Assembly (NCBI GenBank): GCA_024231955.1
Contig: JAAEPZ010001024.1
Coordinates: 434,001 to 498,000 of the forward strand
Origin: a bacterium
Lineage (GTDB): Bacteria > Krumholzibacteriota > Krumholzibacteriia > JACNKJ01
Length of the DNA: 64,000 bases
Reading direction: 5' to 3'
Under the pieces are notes generated by a model, which was not told where the DNA came from, did not search any database, and was given only the letters and a program-made list of their open reading frames with translations. Below, in pieces: positions 14,089 through 23,743 of this stretch. How positions within the stretch are numbered: the first letter of the stretch is position 1; every line of letters starts with the position of its first letter. The position numbers and the translations under genes are program-made.

Positions 14089-15999
14089 ATGACAGAGAAC
14101 TCCTACGGGTCGAATAATATACAGGTACTCAAGGGTCTTGAGGGCGTTCGCAAGAGACCGGCGATGTATATCGGCGGCACCAATCTCAACGGCCTGCACC
14201 ATCTGGTTTATGAAGTTGTGGATAATTCGGTGGATGAAGCCATGGCCGGCGTCTGCGATGATATCTACGTCGAAATCCTGGATGACAATTCCGTGCGCGT
14301 GACCGACAACGGTCGCGGTATTCCGGTCGATATGCACCCCACCGAGGGGAAGAGCACGCTGGAGATAGTAATGACCGTCCTGCATGCGGGCGGTAAGTTC
14401 GATGACAGCAGCTACAAAGTCTCCGGCGGTCTGCACGGCGTGGGCGTCAGCGTCGTCAACGCGCTCTCCGAATGGCTCAAGGCCACCGTCTACAAAGATG
14501 GCAAAGCCTATTTCCAGGAGTATCGCCGCGGTGCCGCCGTGGAGGAGGTGCGGGTCATCTCCGCGGGTGAAGAGGTTCGTGAAAACGGCACGGTCATCCA
14601 CTTCAAACCGGATCCGGAAATCTTCGAGGTCGAAAAATTCCACTTCGATGTACTCAGCAGTCGCCTGCGTGAGATCGCCTATCTGAACAAGGGTCTGGGG
14701 ATCCGGATCTTCGATGAACATGATCTGAGCAATCACGAATTCAAGTACGATGGCGGCATCATCGAATTCGTCAAGTTCATGAGCGAAGGCAAAAGCCCGC
14801 TGCACGATGAGCCGTTCTACCTTGAAACCGAGAAGGACGGCGTCATGGTGGAGGTGGCGCTGCAGTACAACGAGGCCTTCTCCCAGAATGTGTTCTCTTT
14901 CGCCAACAACATTCCGACACACGAGGGCGGCACCCACCTCTCCGGTTTCCGCAGCGCGCTCACCAGAACCCTGAACAACGCATTCCAGTCTCTCAATAAA
15001 AGCAACGGCAAGGTCACCCTGTCCGGTGATGACGTTCGCGAGGGGCTGACCGCCGTTATCAGCGTCAAGCTGGGTGAGCCCCAGTTTGAGGGGCAGACCA
15101 AGGGCAAACTCGGTAACAGTGAAGTGCGGAGCGTGGTCGAGAGCGTGGTCAACTCCCGCTTTGCCGATTTCCTGGGGATGAATCCGGCGACAACCAAGGC
15201 GATTCTCGCCAAGTGCGTCTCCACGGCCAAGACCAGAGAGGCCATGCGCCGTGCGCGCGATATGGCGCGACGGAAGAGCGTGCTGGAGAGCGGCAGCCTG
15301 CCGGGCAAGTTGTCCGATTGCAGTGACCGCGACAATACCCGCACCGAACTCTACCTGGTTGAGGGCGACAGCGCGGGCGGTAGCGCCAAGATGGGTCGCG
15401 ACCGAAATTTTCAGGCAATACTGGCTCTCAAAGGCAAGCCGCTCAACGTCGAAAAAACCTCGCCGGCGCGGGTGCTCGGCAATGAGGAGATCAGGACGAT
15501 CATCACCGCCATCGGTGGCGGGTTCGGCGAAGATTTCAACTCGGAAAAGGTGCGCTACGGCAAGATCATCATCATGACTGACGCCGATGTCGATGGTGCC
15601 CACATTCGTACTCTGCTGCTCACTTTCTTCTACCGCATGATGCCGGAGCTGGTTACTTCAGGACGTGTGTGCATTGCACAACCTCCGCTCTATCTGGTGC
15701 GCAAAGGAAAGGTCGCTCTTTATGCCTTCAATGAGGAGGAGCGCCTGCAGAGAATTGAGCAGCTGGGCGGCGACGCCAGCAAGATCTACATACAGAGATA
15801 TAAGGGTCTGGGTGAAATGAACCCGGACCAGCTCTGGGAAACCACGATGGATCCAGAAAGCCGCATGACGTTGCAGGTCACGATCGAGGATGCCGTCGAG
15901 GCTGATCATCTCATCACTACGTTGATGGGTGAACAGGTTGAGCCTCGCAGGAAGTTCATCGAGGATAATGCAGCCAAGGTTAAAAATCTCGACATCTGA
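14089..15999 (+). CDS. gyrB: DNA gyrase subunit B
   Basis: 636-residue ATPase subunit of gyrase. The GHKL ATPase domain has RPAMYIGGTNLNGLHHLVYE, DNGRGIPVD and GGLHGVGVSVVNAL. The TOPRIM domain has LVEGDSAGGSAKMGRDR and DADVDGAHIRTLL. The C-terminal region contains QRYKGLGEMNPDQLWETTMDP. Its size and the absence of the large insertion of E. coli GyrB match the shorter GyrB of most bacteria. It lies 18 bp after dciA and 30 bp before gyrA. Long open frames on the opposite strand are codon-bias shadows. Confidence 0.98.
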   Translation: MTENSYGSNNIQVLKGLEGVRKRPAMYIGGTNLNGLHHLVYEVVDNSVDEAMAGVCDDIYVEILDDNSVRVTDNGRGIPVDMHPTEGKSTLEIVMTVLHAGGKFDDSSYKVSGGLHGVGVSVVNALSEWLKATVYKDGKAYFQEYRRGAAVEEVRVISAGEEVRENGTVIHFKPDPEIFEVEKFHFDVLSSRLREIAYLNKGLGIRIFDEHDLSNHEFKYDGGIIEFVKFMSEGKSPLHDEPFYLETEKDGVMVEVALQYNEAFSQNVFSFANNIPTHEGGTHLSGFRSALTRTLNNAFQSLNKSNGKVTLSGDDVREGLTAVISVKLGEPQFEGQTKGKLGNSEVRSVVESVVNSRFADFLGMNPATTKAILAKCVSTAKTREAMRRARDMARRKSVLESGSLPGKLSDCSDRDNTRTELYLVEGDSAGGSAKMGRDRNFQAILALKGKPLNVEKTSPARVLGNEEIRTIITAIGGGFGEDFNSEKVRYGKIIIMTDADVDGAHIRTLLLTFFYRMMPELVTSGRVCIAQPPLYLVRKGKVALYAFNEEERLQRIEQLGGDASKIYIQRYKGLGEMNPDQLWETTMDPESRMTLQVTIEDAVEADHLITTLMGEQVEPRRKFIEDNAAKVKNLDI

Positions 16000-16029
16000 T
16001 CCGTAACGATTGATCCATGAGGAGACAAA

Positions 16030-18675
16030 ATGAGCTCGGGCGAGAGAGTCGTCACGATTGATATTGAACGGGAGATGAGACGCTCCTATCTGGCCTATTC
16101 GATGTCCGTCATCATTTCCAGAGCGATACCCGATGCGCGCGACGGTCTGAAACCCGTGCAGCGTCGGATTCTGACAGCCATGAACGACCTCAATCTGAGG
16201 CCGAGTCGCCCCTATCGGAAAAGCGCGAAGATCGTCGGTGACGTGACCGGTAACTATCACCCTCACGGCACCTCGGCCGTCTACGAGACCATGGTCCGCA
16301 TGGCTCAGGATTTCTCGCTCCGTTTTCCGCTGGTTGATGGTCAGGGTAACTTCGGCTCGATCGACGGCGATTCGGCGGCGGCGGAGCGGTACACCGAAGC
16401 GAGAATGACCGCTTTGGCCAACGAGATGCTGCGGGATCTCGACAAGGAAACTGTCGATCTGGTGCCCAACTACGATGAGAGCCGGTTGATGCCCTCTGTG
16501 TTGCCGGCCGTCGCTCCCAATCTTCTCATGAACGGCACCACGGGTATTGCGGTCGGTATGGCCACAAACATTCCGCCGCACAACCTCGGCGAGTTGGTCG
16601 ATGGCATGATCGCCCTCATGGAAAAACCCGATATCAGCGTTCACGAAATGATGCAGCATGTGCAGGGACCTGATTTCCCGACCGCCGCCATCATCCACGG
16701 CACCTCCGGCATCAGACAGGCCTATACCACCGGACGGGGACGCATTCTCGTTCGCGGTCGCACCGATATCGAATTTGACGACAAACGGAAACGCGAGCGG
16801 ATCGTCATCACGGAGATCCCCTACCAGGTCAACAAGGCCACCCTGATTGAGAAGATCGCCGACCTCGTGCGCAGCGGCAGGGTGGAGGGTATCGCCGATA
16901 TCCGCGATGAATCGGACCGGCAGGGTATGCGGATCGTGATCGATCTCAAGAAGGATGTTCCCAGCCAGGTGCTGCTCAATCAACTCTACAAGATGACGGC
17001 GCTGCAGCAGGCGTTCAACGCGAATATGCTGGCCCTGATCAACAACGAACCGCAGCAGTGCGGGTTGATTCAGCTGATGCAGGTCTATCTTGATCATCGC
17101 GAGCAGGTGATTCTCAGACGCACGAAGTTCGATCTGAATAAAGCCAAAGAGCGTGCGCATATCGTACAGGGTCTGCTGATCGGTGTGGAGAACATCGATG
17201 AGATGATCCAGATCATCAAGACCAGTTCGGACACCGAACAGGCGAAGATCAGGATGATGGAGCGCTTCACGCTCAGTGAACTGCAGGCGCATGCAATTCT
17301 CGAAATGCGGCTTGCCCGGTTGACCGGCCTTGAGCGCGAGAAGCTCGAAGCCGAGTTGGAGGAGCTGCAGGAGACCATCAAACACCTGCAGGCGATCATC
17401 GACGACCGCCAACTGGTGCTGAACATCATCCGCGAGGATCTTGAATTGCTGCGGGACAAGTTCTCCAATCCGCGCCGTACCGAAATCGCACCCGGTCTGG
17501 ATGATTTCGAGGATGAGGATATGATTGCCGTGGAGGACATGGTGATCACGATCAGCCATGAAGGCTATATCAAGCGGACACCTCTCGATCAGTACCGCAG
17601 CCAGCGCCGCGGCGGTCGGGGCGTGAAGGGGATGGAGTCCCGCGAAGAGGATTTCGTCGAGCATGTGATTGTAGCTTCGACTCACGACGCGATGCTGGTG
17701 TTTACCAATGTCGGGCGTGTGTATCAGCTCAAGATCTGGCGTATTCCGCTGGGCAGCCGAACTTCGCGCGGCAAGGCTCTGGTCAATCTGCTCGGGCTGC
17801 GCCCGGAGGAGAAGCCGCGTGATTTCGTGCCTGTGGAGGACTTCCGCAAGCCGAACGCCTACGTGGTGCTTGCCACAGCCGAAGGCGTGGTCAAGCGCAC
17901 ACCGCTTTCCGATTTCATGACCCGTCGCCATGATGGGATCATCGCCCAGGGTATGCGTGAGGGCGACAGCCTGATTCGCGCCGCTCTGGTGGGTGAGGAT
18001 GAGGAGATCATTCTGGCCAAAGCCGGTGGACGTTGTCTCCGTTTCCGCTGTTCACAGCTCAGACCCATGGGCCGTACAGCGCGCGGGGTCAAGGGGATCA
18101 CCTTGCGGGCGCCGAATGATCGTGTTGTGGACATGGTCGTGCTCAAAGGGCAGGAGTCGTTGCTGACGATTACGGAGCGGGGCTTCGGCAAGCGGACACT
18201 CCAGGACGATTATCCGGTGAAGGGTCGGGGCGGACTTGGTGTGATCGACATCAAAACCACCGATCGCAACGGGTCGACTGTTTGCCTGCTTGGTGTGAAT
18301 ACGGATGACGAACTCATCCTGATCACGCGCGGCGGCGTGATGATCCGTCAGTCCGTCTCGGGCATCTCCCTCATGGGTCGCAATACCCAAGGCGTCAAGA
18401 TCGTTGCACTCGATGCCGGCGATCAAGTTGTTTCGGTCGCTCCGATTCCCAATGATGGCGAGAACGGCAACGACGGGGAGAGCAACCCTGATGATTATCC
18501 CGCAGCCGAAGTCACAGCGAAGACGAATATCACAGTCGATGGCGAAACCGACATTGAGGCTATTGTCGAAAGAGCCATGGAGCCTGATCCGCCTGATCCG
18601 ATAGATGATACTGTCGATTCAACGATCGACGGTGAAGATGAGGTTGAAGCGGAGAACGAGGATCCGGAAGAGTAA
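16030..18675 (+). CDS. gyrA: DNA gyrase subunit A
   Basis: 881-residue breakage-reunion subunit. The catalytic Tyr is in AAAERYTEARMT. The winged-helix quinolone-determining region reads YHPHGTSAVYETMVRMAQ, so E. coli Ser83 is kept, Asp82 is Thr and Asp87 is Glu. The GyrA box QRRGGRG at the start of the C-terminal beta-pinwheel identifies gyrase rather than topoisomerase IV ParC. A strongly acidic tail of about 60 residues (PDDYPAAEV... to EDPEE) follows; such tails tune DNA wrapping in some gyrases. The ribosome-binding site is GAGGAG before the ATG. A clear terminator follows. Confidence 0.98.
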   Translation: MSSGERVVTIDIEREMRRSYLAYSMSVIISRAIPDARDGLKPVQRRILTAMNDLNLRPSRPYRKSAKIVGDVTGNYHPHGTSAVYETMVRMAQDFSLRFPLVDGQGNFGSIDGDSAAAERYTEARMTALANEMLRDLDKETVDLVPNYDESRLMPSVLPAVAPNLLMNGTTGIAVGMATNIPPHNLGELVDGMIALMEKPDISVHEMMQHVQGPDFPTAAIIHGTSGIRQAYTTGRGRILVRGRTDIEFDDKRKRERIVITEIPYQVNKATLIEKIADLVRSGRVEGIADIRDESDRQGMRIVIDLKKDVPSQVLLNQLYKMTALQQAFNANMLALINNEPQQCGLIQLMQVYLDHREQVILRRTKFDLNKAKERAHIVQGLLIGVENIDEMIQIIKTSSDTEQAKIRMMERFTLSELQAHAILEMRLARLTGLEREKLEAELEELQETIKHLQAIIDDRQLVLNIIREDLELLRDKFSNPRRTEIAPGLDDFEDEDMIAVEDMVITISHEGYIKRTPLDQYRSQRRGGRGVKGMESREEDFVEHVIVASTHDAMLVFTNVGRVYQLKIWRIPLGSRTSRGKALVNLLGLRPEEKPRDFVPVEDFRKPNAYVVLATAEGVVKRTPLSDFMTRRHDGIIAQGMREGDSLIRAALVGEDEEIILAKAGGRCLRFRCSQLRPMGRTARGVKGITLRAPNDRVVDMVVLKGQESLLTITERGFGKRTLQDDYPVKGRGGLGVIDIKTTDRNGSTVCLLGVNTDDELILITRGGVMIRQSVSGISLMGRNTQGVKIVALDAGDQVVSVAPIPNDGENGNDGESNPDDYPAAEVTAKTNITVDGETDIEAIVERAMEPDPPDPIDDTVDSTIDGEDEVEAENEDPEE

Positions 18676-18699
18676 CGCTTTTCAAACAGGGACAGAAGA

Positions 18700-18731
18700 C
18701 GGCACCATCATGCGATGGTGCCGTTCTCATT
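18700..18731 (+). terminator. Intrinsic terminator after gyrA
   Basis: A 10-bp perfect stem (CGGCACCATC and its complement) with a 4-nt loop is followed by TTCTCATTT, 24 bp after the gyrA stop. It ends the replication gene cluster. Confidence 0.8.
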
Positions 18732-18904
18732 TACAGACGTAAACTAATGTCGAAACAAATGGTCAATATTGTTGCCACGGGATCCGAAAACAGTTTGGAT
18801 GGCAATTGCTTGCATTTTCCCCAACCATATTTATTCTGATTTAGGATGAAACGGGAAGACGGGGTGAGGCTGGATCATGCCCGTACCAACTTTTGGAGAT
18901 CGGT

Positions 18905-21043
18905 ATGCCAAAGATAAGTCATCGATACCTTCGGATCCTGTGCATTTCACTGGTCATGCTCGTCGCAACGGCTCATGCCGATAATCAAGAGGAGAGTTTG
19001 TTCAACCTCTCCCTTGAGGAGTTGATCAACGTCAAAGTCATCAGCGTGACCAGGCAATCGAAACGGATCAAGGATATTCCCGCCAGCGTGGTTCTGATCA
19101 CCCGGGAGGAGATTGAGTTGTGTGGATATGCATCCCTGGCCGAGATCCTCGAGAATGTACCGGGTCTGTATCTGATCGATGATTACAGTGAAGAGGCAAG
19201 TTTAGGAGTGCGTGGATTCTGGGATGACACAACCAACAAGAATGTCGTCATCATGGTCAACGGAGTTCGGCAGCTCCAGAATATGGAGGCGAACTACACT
19301 TTCAGAAAGATTCTCGTACCTGTTGAGGCCATAGATCTGATCGAGGTTGTGCGGGGTCCGATGTATGTGATGTACGGCACCGGAGCCTTCTTCGGAGTGA
19401 TCAACATCACAACCAATGAACATCTCACCACGGGCAAGGCGAACCATCTTTCGACAAGCGTCGGCTCCCGGGGCTATGTCAGACTGCTGGGCCGCAGCGC
19501 CGACAGTGAAAACGGTTTCCGTTACTCCGCCACCGCCTCGCTTACGCGATCTAGCGGCATTGGACGTCCCTATTCCCATTACGGAAGCGAGCATGCCGGC
19601 GGCACCAACGATCAACTCGCCAAGGACGAGCGGTTCTTCGAGTTCAACGGAACCTTCGGCAACCTCTCTCTGGGTATCCATCATCGCGAATCGCGCAGTG
19701 AAGTCATGTTCCTGATGCCCGGTGAGGACGATGGTACGCAAGTCCAGGATATCACCACCGATTTTTCCGTTGGCTACCGCCATACGTTCGATTCCGGATC
19801 GGAACTTTCATCAACATTCACATACAGTCATGACGAGCCCTGGTGGAATTTCGATCTACTCTCATCTGATTTTTACGGCGTGCAGAGTGTGCCCTCCTCC
19901 GTCATCAACCTGGAAACCCTCTGGTTCTCCTCGCCAGGGGAATACATGCATCTGACCTTTGGTCTGCATTATCGCTCCATCCTTCAGACCAGTAACAGGT
20001 ATGATCTTCCCGGCTTTGGCAGTGAGAACCTGGAGAACATAGTTTTCCTGCTTGATCCGGAAGACAACATTACATCCTCCGCCCTGTTCTCTCAGATTGA
20101 TCTGAAGCTCCGTCCAGGTGTCCGTCTGGTTGCCGGATTGCGCGCGGAAAAAATGTACGCCTACAATTTCGAGCACTCCCGCGCCTGGCTCGATGATGAC
20201 TCCTACAATGTCGTTAGGGATCGATACAGCTTTCCTGGTACGGATCTCGGGCTGGCTCCGCAACTGGCTGTTCTATTTAACCCCGCGTCCGATCATGTGT
20301 TGAAACTCATGTTTGGACAGGGTCGGAATTATCCCTCGTTCATGGAGAACACCAAAGTATCGGGAAGCACGGAGCCGGGTGATCTGGAGACGGAGAAAAT
20401 CACCACCTTGGAGGCCAACTACATTCTCTCGCCATCACCAGACTTCACCGCCAGCGTCAGTATCTTCCGCAACGAATTGGACAATCTGATTCAACGTTCC
20501 GCCGGCTTCGACGATAACGGCGTCTATTTCAGCAATTTCCGCAATCAGGGTGAGATGATAACCCGCGGCGGCGAAATAACGGTGCTGACCCGTCCGGTTG
20601 CCGATGCCCGTCTGGATTTGAGCGCTACCTATCAGCAAGTTGACGATCTCACGGACAATGCGGACCGGGAGGCCGCCTACGTGCCGGATTGGTTGGGCTA
20701 TGGAAAACTGTCCTATCGATTTGATGACCGTCGCACCGTCGGGCTGCAGGGCCGCTATGTGGGGTCGATGCTGCCCGCTTGGGATCCTACCCCCACAGAT
20801 GTGGAGAATCCCGATTCCCCACCCATCGGTCGTCTCGGCAAGAAGACGCCGGGATATTTGACTCTTGGCGCCAATGTGCGCTGGCTCGAATTCATTGCAG
20901 AATCCGTCGCATTGAATGTTCACGTTGCCAATATCTTTGATGTCGATATCCGCTACCCAACCACCTACGCCAGTGTTTGGGCGCCGACCGGAACTCTTGC
21001 TGCGGGACGGACATTCGTCGGCACCATAACTTACGAATTCTGA
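18905..21043 (+). CDS. TonB-dependent outer-membrane receptor
   Basis: 712 residues. Signal peptide (RILCISLVMLVATAHA), then LFNLSLEELINVKVISVTRQ, the TonB-box/N-terminal region typical of one receptor subgroup. The plug domain follows (DIPASVVLITREEIE, LAEILENVPGLYLID, RGPMYVMYGTGAFFGVINI). The rest is a 22-strand-type beta-barrel ending in aromatic TYEF. It should import a siderophore, cobalamin or oligosaccharide by TonB energy; the substrate is unknown. The start is ATG at 18905, preceded by GGAG at 6 nt; an upstream TTG at 18893 has no such site. It stands alone, with a terminator upstream and no transporter genes nearby. A TonB-like C-terminal domain is encoded 11 kb away at 31935-32951. 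Confidence 0.93.
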   Translation: MPKISHRYLRILCISLVMLVATAHADNQEESLFNLSLEELINVKVISVTRQSKRIKDIPASVVLITREEIELCGYASLAEILENVPGLYLIDDYSEEASLGVRGFWDDTTNKNVVIMVNGVRQLQNMEANYTFRKILVPVEAIDLIEVVRGPMYVMYGTGAFFGVINITTNEHLTTGKANHLSTSVGSRGYVRLLGRSADSENGFRYSATASLTRSSGIGRPYSHYGSEHAGGTNDQLAKDERFFEFNGTFGNLSLGIHHRESRSEVMFLMPGEDDGTQVQDITTDFSVGYRHTFDSGSELSSTFTYSHDEPWWNFDLLSSDFYGVQSVPSSVINLETLWFSSPGEYMHLTFGLHYRSILQTSNRYDLPGFGSENLENIVFLLDPEDNITSSALFSQIDLKLRPGVRLVAGLRAEKMYAYNFEHSRAWLDDDSYNVVRDRYSFPGTDLGLAPQLAVLFNPASDHVLKLMFGQGRNYPSFMENTKVSGSTEPGDLETEKITTLEANYILSPSPDFTASVSIFRNELDNLIQRSAGFDDNGVYFSNFRNQGEMITRGGEITVLTRPVADARLDLSATYQQVDDLTDNADREAAYVPDWLGYGKLSYRFDDRRTVGLQGRYVGSMLPAWDPTPTDVENPDSPPIGRLGKKTPGYLTLGANVRWLEFIAESVALNVHVANIFDVDIRYPTTYASVWAPTGTLAAGRTFVGTITYEF

Positions 21044-21233
21044 TCAGCGCCGATATCGTTTTGAGCCGGTTGGATTACCCGGCAGTACGCCGTCTACTAC
21101 CATTGGTGCTCCACACCCTCCCAGGTCCAGAATCTTCCCGACTGCTCCATGGTGAGTGAGTTGATCATGGCCATCAACCCGGTGGCGCTTTTCCTCACCG
21201 TGATGACTACCGTTTCCAATTATGTCCTCCCGG

Positions 21234-21263
21234 TTGATCGACCGGTTACAGTCGTGATACAAT
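21234..21263 (+). promoter_or_regulatory. Candidate promoter of the beta-helix gene
   Basis: TTGATC (21234-21239), an 18-bp spacer and TACAAT (21258-21263) lie about 50 bp before the start codon at 21315. The rest of the 270-bp gap 21044-21314 shows no gene and no clear terminator for the TonB receptor. Confidence 0.35.
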
Positions 21264-21314
21264 GAACTGTCTTTATGTGTTGAATCCGGATTCAGGTCAC
21301 GATGGAGATGGTAT

Positions 21315-22778
21315 ATGAAACGCCTTGCTTTTGTCATTCTCTTGCTCATACCCCAACTGGCGCTATCCCAAACCTCGGTCAGCGGCAACCAGTCCGGGCT
21401 CTGGACATCCGCGGGGTCACCCTACCTGGTTATGGGGGAACTTGTCATCCCCCCCGGTCAGGTATTGACGATCGAGCCGGGGGTTGAGGTCAATTTCCAG
21501 GGGCACTTCAAGTTCTACGTTTACGGCAACCTGCAGGCCCTGGGCTCGGATGGGGAGAACATCCTGTTCACCACGGACAATCAATCCATCGGCTGGGGGG
21601 GGATTCGGATCAGCTCATCCGCCATCAGCAATCTGTCCTTCTGCCGCATCGAATACGGCAAGACTGTCGGCGATTATCCGGACATACATGGTGGCGCATT
21701 GGCTCTCTTCGGATCCGATGCGGTCGTCTCCAACTGTGTGTTTGCCGACAACGATGCCACCGGCAATAACGGCGGTATGGGCGGCGCCGTCTACGCCAAC
21801 GGCACGGGCAGCGCATCCGGCCCTCTAACCCGCTTCATCGATTGCAGGTTCATCGGCAATCACTGCTATGGCGAGGGTGGCGCCATCAAGTTCACGGGCG
21901 ACATGAATTCCGAGATCAGCGGCTGTGAGTTCATCGCGAACGACTGCGGCTACGGCGGAGGGGCGATATCCTGTTACGGGGTGGAGGGCACGCGGATAGT
22001 CAACTGTCTCTTTGCCGACAACTATACGATGTACGGCAATGGCGGAGCGCTCAACACGCTTGGCTTCAGCAATACGCTCTATATGGTCAACTGCACTTTG
22101 TCAGGAAACTCGGCCGTTACGGGTGAGGGTGGCGCAATTAACCTGGCGTATGCGTCCGCCTACTTCGTGAACAACATCATCTATTCAAACAGCGGCATGT
22201 ACAGCGATGATCTGAATCTGGACTGGGGCGGAAACGCAGAGGTGTACTACTCCAATCTGGTGATGCCCGCCGGAGCTACAGGTAGCGACAACATCAATGT
22301 AGATCCCGAATTCGTCGATGCGGTCAATCTCGATTTCCATCTCCAGGAGGGCTCCGACTGTATTAATGCCGGTACCGCCTACTTCGCTCTGGGCGAAAAC
22401 GTTCTCGTTGATCTGAGTCCGGATCAATACGTTGGTTCCGCTCCGGATATGGGCGCATTTGAATACACCCCCGTGACCGGCGTCTCGACCGGCTCTCTGA
22501 CGACCTGCAGCATGTATCAGAATTACCCTAACCCGTTTGCTCTGACCACCTCCATCAGCTACAACCTTGAGTCGGACAGTTTCGTGAGGATCAAGGTGTA
22601 CGATGTTCAGGGAAAAGAGATAAGGACCATCGTCAATGGTCATCGCGCGGCGGGCGGCAGATCCGTCGTCTGGGACGGCCTGAACAACTCCGGGCAGCGT
22701 GTCGGTACGGGGACCTACTTTGCGAGAATGCAGGCGGGCAGCGATGTGAGCAGCATCAGGATGTTGCTGACGCGTTAA
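21315..22778 (+). CDS. Secreted parallel beta-helix protein with FlgD-like C-terminal tail
   Basis: 487 residues. The signal peptide MKRLAFVILLLIPQLALSQ is followed by an N-terminal segment with VIPPGQVLTIEPGVEVNF, as in right-handed beta-helix surface proteins. Gly/Asn-rich helix coils follow (repeats like NCVFADNDATGNNGG, DCRFIGNHCYGEGGAI, NCLFADNYTMYGNGG, NCTLSGNSAVTGEGGAI). The last 80 or so residues form a FlgD-Ig / type IX-like sorting module (YQNYPNPFALTTSISY, VYDVQGKEIR, GTGTYFARM). No catalytic residues of pectate lyases can be identified; it may be an adhesin or glycan-binding protein. It converges with the next gene, sharing a TTAA in which both stop codons lie. Confidence 0.85.
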   Translation: MKRLAFVILLLIPQLALSQTSVSGNQSGLWTSAGSPYLVMGELVIPPGQVLTIEPGVEVNFQGHFKFYVYGNLQALGSDGENILFTTDNQSIGWGGIRISSSAISNLSFCRIEYGKTVGDYPDIHGGALALFGSDAVVSNCVFADNDATGNNGGMGGAVYANGTGSASGPLTRFIDCRFIGNHCYGEGGAIKFTGDMNSEISGCEFIANDCGYGGGAISCYGVEGTRIVNCLFADNYTMYGNGGALNTLGFSNTLYMVNCTLSGNSAVTGEGGAINLAYASAYFVNNIIYSNSGMYSDDLNLDWGGNAEVYYSNLVMPAGATGSDNINVDPEFVDAVNLDFHLQEGSDCINAGTAYFALGENVLVDLSPDQYVGSAPDMGAFEYTPVTGVSTGSLTTCSMYQNYPNPFALTTSISYNLESDSFVRIKVYDVQGKEIRTIVNGHRAAGGRSVVWDGLNNSGQRVGTGTYFARMQAGSDVSSIRMLLTR

Positions 22779-23743
22779 GCCGATAGATGTTCTCGGCCCG
22801 GAAGATCGACATTGCGTTTGAGGGCGAAGAACACCTCGTCCCGGTACATGACATTGTACCCCTGCTCCTGCAGGTAGAGGGCACGATCCAGATCGATGAT
22901 GGCGATGCAGATATCGCTGTCGACGGCGTTGCGTGCGACCTGAAGATAGGTTTGAGGATCGCCAAGCTCCCTGGCCGCTTCGCTTCTTGGATAGGCATCC
23001 GGATTGAATTTCCCGGAGAAGTAGAACCCCTCGTCTCGCCGCCTGTACCTGGCGAACTGCCAGTTCTTCATCGCGAAGTAGCGATTGATCATGGTTCGCT
23101 TTTTTACGATGCCGGTGTTGCGGCAGATGTTCTCATGGCAGCAGGTTCTGAATATCAGGAACGGAGCCGCGACCTGAATGCCGTAATCGATGGCGCCGTC
23201 ACTCAACGATCCACAGGCGCCGAAGAAGATGATGGCGACAGGCTTTCTGCCCAGGTCCGGGTCATAGATGTTCTCCCGCACAAACCGGAAGTTCTGTTGA
23301 TCGCCGCAGGTCAAGAGGCGATAGAGGGTTTCCCATCTGGCATCAATATCGGTCCCGATAATCTCGAACTGCGGCAGGCTTTCGGCCAGGCGACGGGCTT
23401 GTCTCCCCTCAACCGCGGCGGGGTTGACGATGACGAGGTTCTCCCCATCAAAATCCTTCAGGGCCGCGGTGGCGATACTCCTGATATGCGCGTCCTTCCT
23501 CTCCCGCTTGAAAAAACGGAGGAGCGTGCGACGCTTTTCCTTATAGACGGGAAAATCGGCGAAGACACTGTCCCAGGCGCGGGTCAGGTGCCCAAGGTGT
23601 GTCTTGATTGCCGCCTCTTCGAGTGAGCGATCGCCGTCGGCAAACCGGCCGAGTCGGAATTCATTCAGCAGATTGCCCAGGGCTTCCCGGAAATCAAGTC
23701 CGCTGCCGACATCATGAAAGACCTTGCTGGAGAATGGATCCAT
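22775..23743 (-). CDS. Putative SAM methyltransferase-like protein
   Basis: 322 residues. Basic central region (KEKRRTLLRFFKRERKDAH), then a segment resembling a Rossmann core: NLVIVNPAAVEGRQARRLAESLPQFEIIGTDID, with a later FFGACGSLSDGAIDYG resembling the HACGDLS-type motif of Methyltransf_32/METTL25-like proteins. A Cys/His pair follows (RTCCHENIC). The classical GxGxG motif I is replaced by NPAAVEG, so activity is uncertain. It overlaps the upstream methyltransferase gene by one base (TGATG), so the two are coupled. The start is ATG at 23743; GTG one codon earlier is possible. The family assignment is tentative. Confidence 0.5.
   Translation of the reverse strand: MDPFSSKVFHDVGSGLDFREALGNLLNEFRLGRFADGDRSLEEAAIKTHLGHLTRAWDSVFADFPVYKEKRRTLLRFFKRERKDAHIRSIATAALKDFDGENLVIVNPAAVEGRQARRLAESLPQFEIIGTDIDARWETLYRLLTCGDQQNFRFVRENIYDPDLGRKPVAIIFFGACGSLSDGAIDYGIQVAAPFLIFRTCCHENICRNTGIVKKRTMINRYFAMKNWQFARYRRRDEGFYFSGKFNPDAYPRSEAARELGDPQTYLQVARNAVDSDICIAIIDLDRALYLQEQGYNVMYRDEVFFALKRNVDLPGREHLSA

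Noticed and set aside
13975..15603. 542-codon open frame antisense to gyrB
   Set aside because: Shadow of gyrB codon bias; no ribosome-binding site or recognisable domain.
15658..17931. 757-codon open frame antisense to gyrB/gyrA
   Set aside because: It lies wholly opposite essential genes, has His/Asp/Arg-rich composition from reverse reading of biased codons, and matches no family.
18732..18890. Riboswitch (cobalamin or TPP) upstream of the TonB receptor
   Set aside because: GC-rich segments are present, but the conserved cores of these riboswitches are not found.
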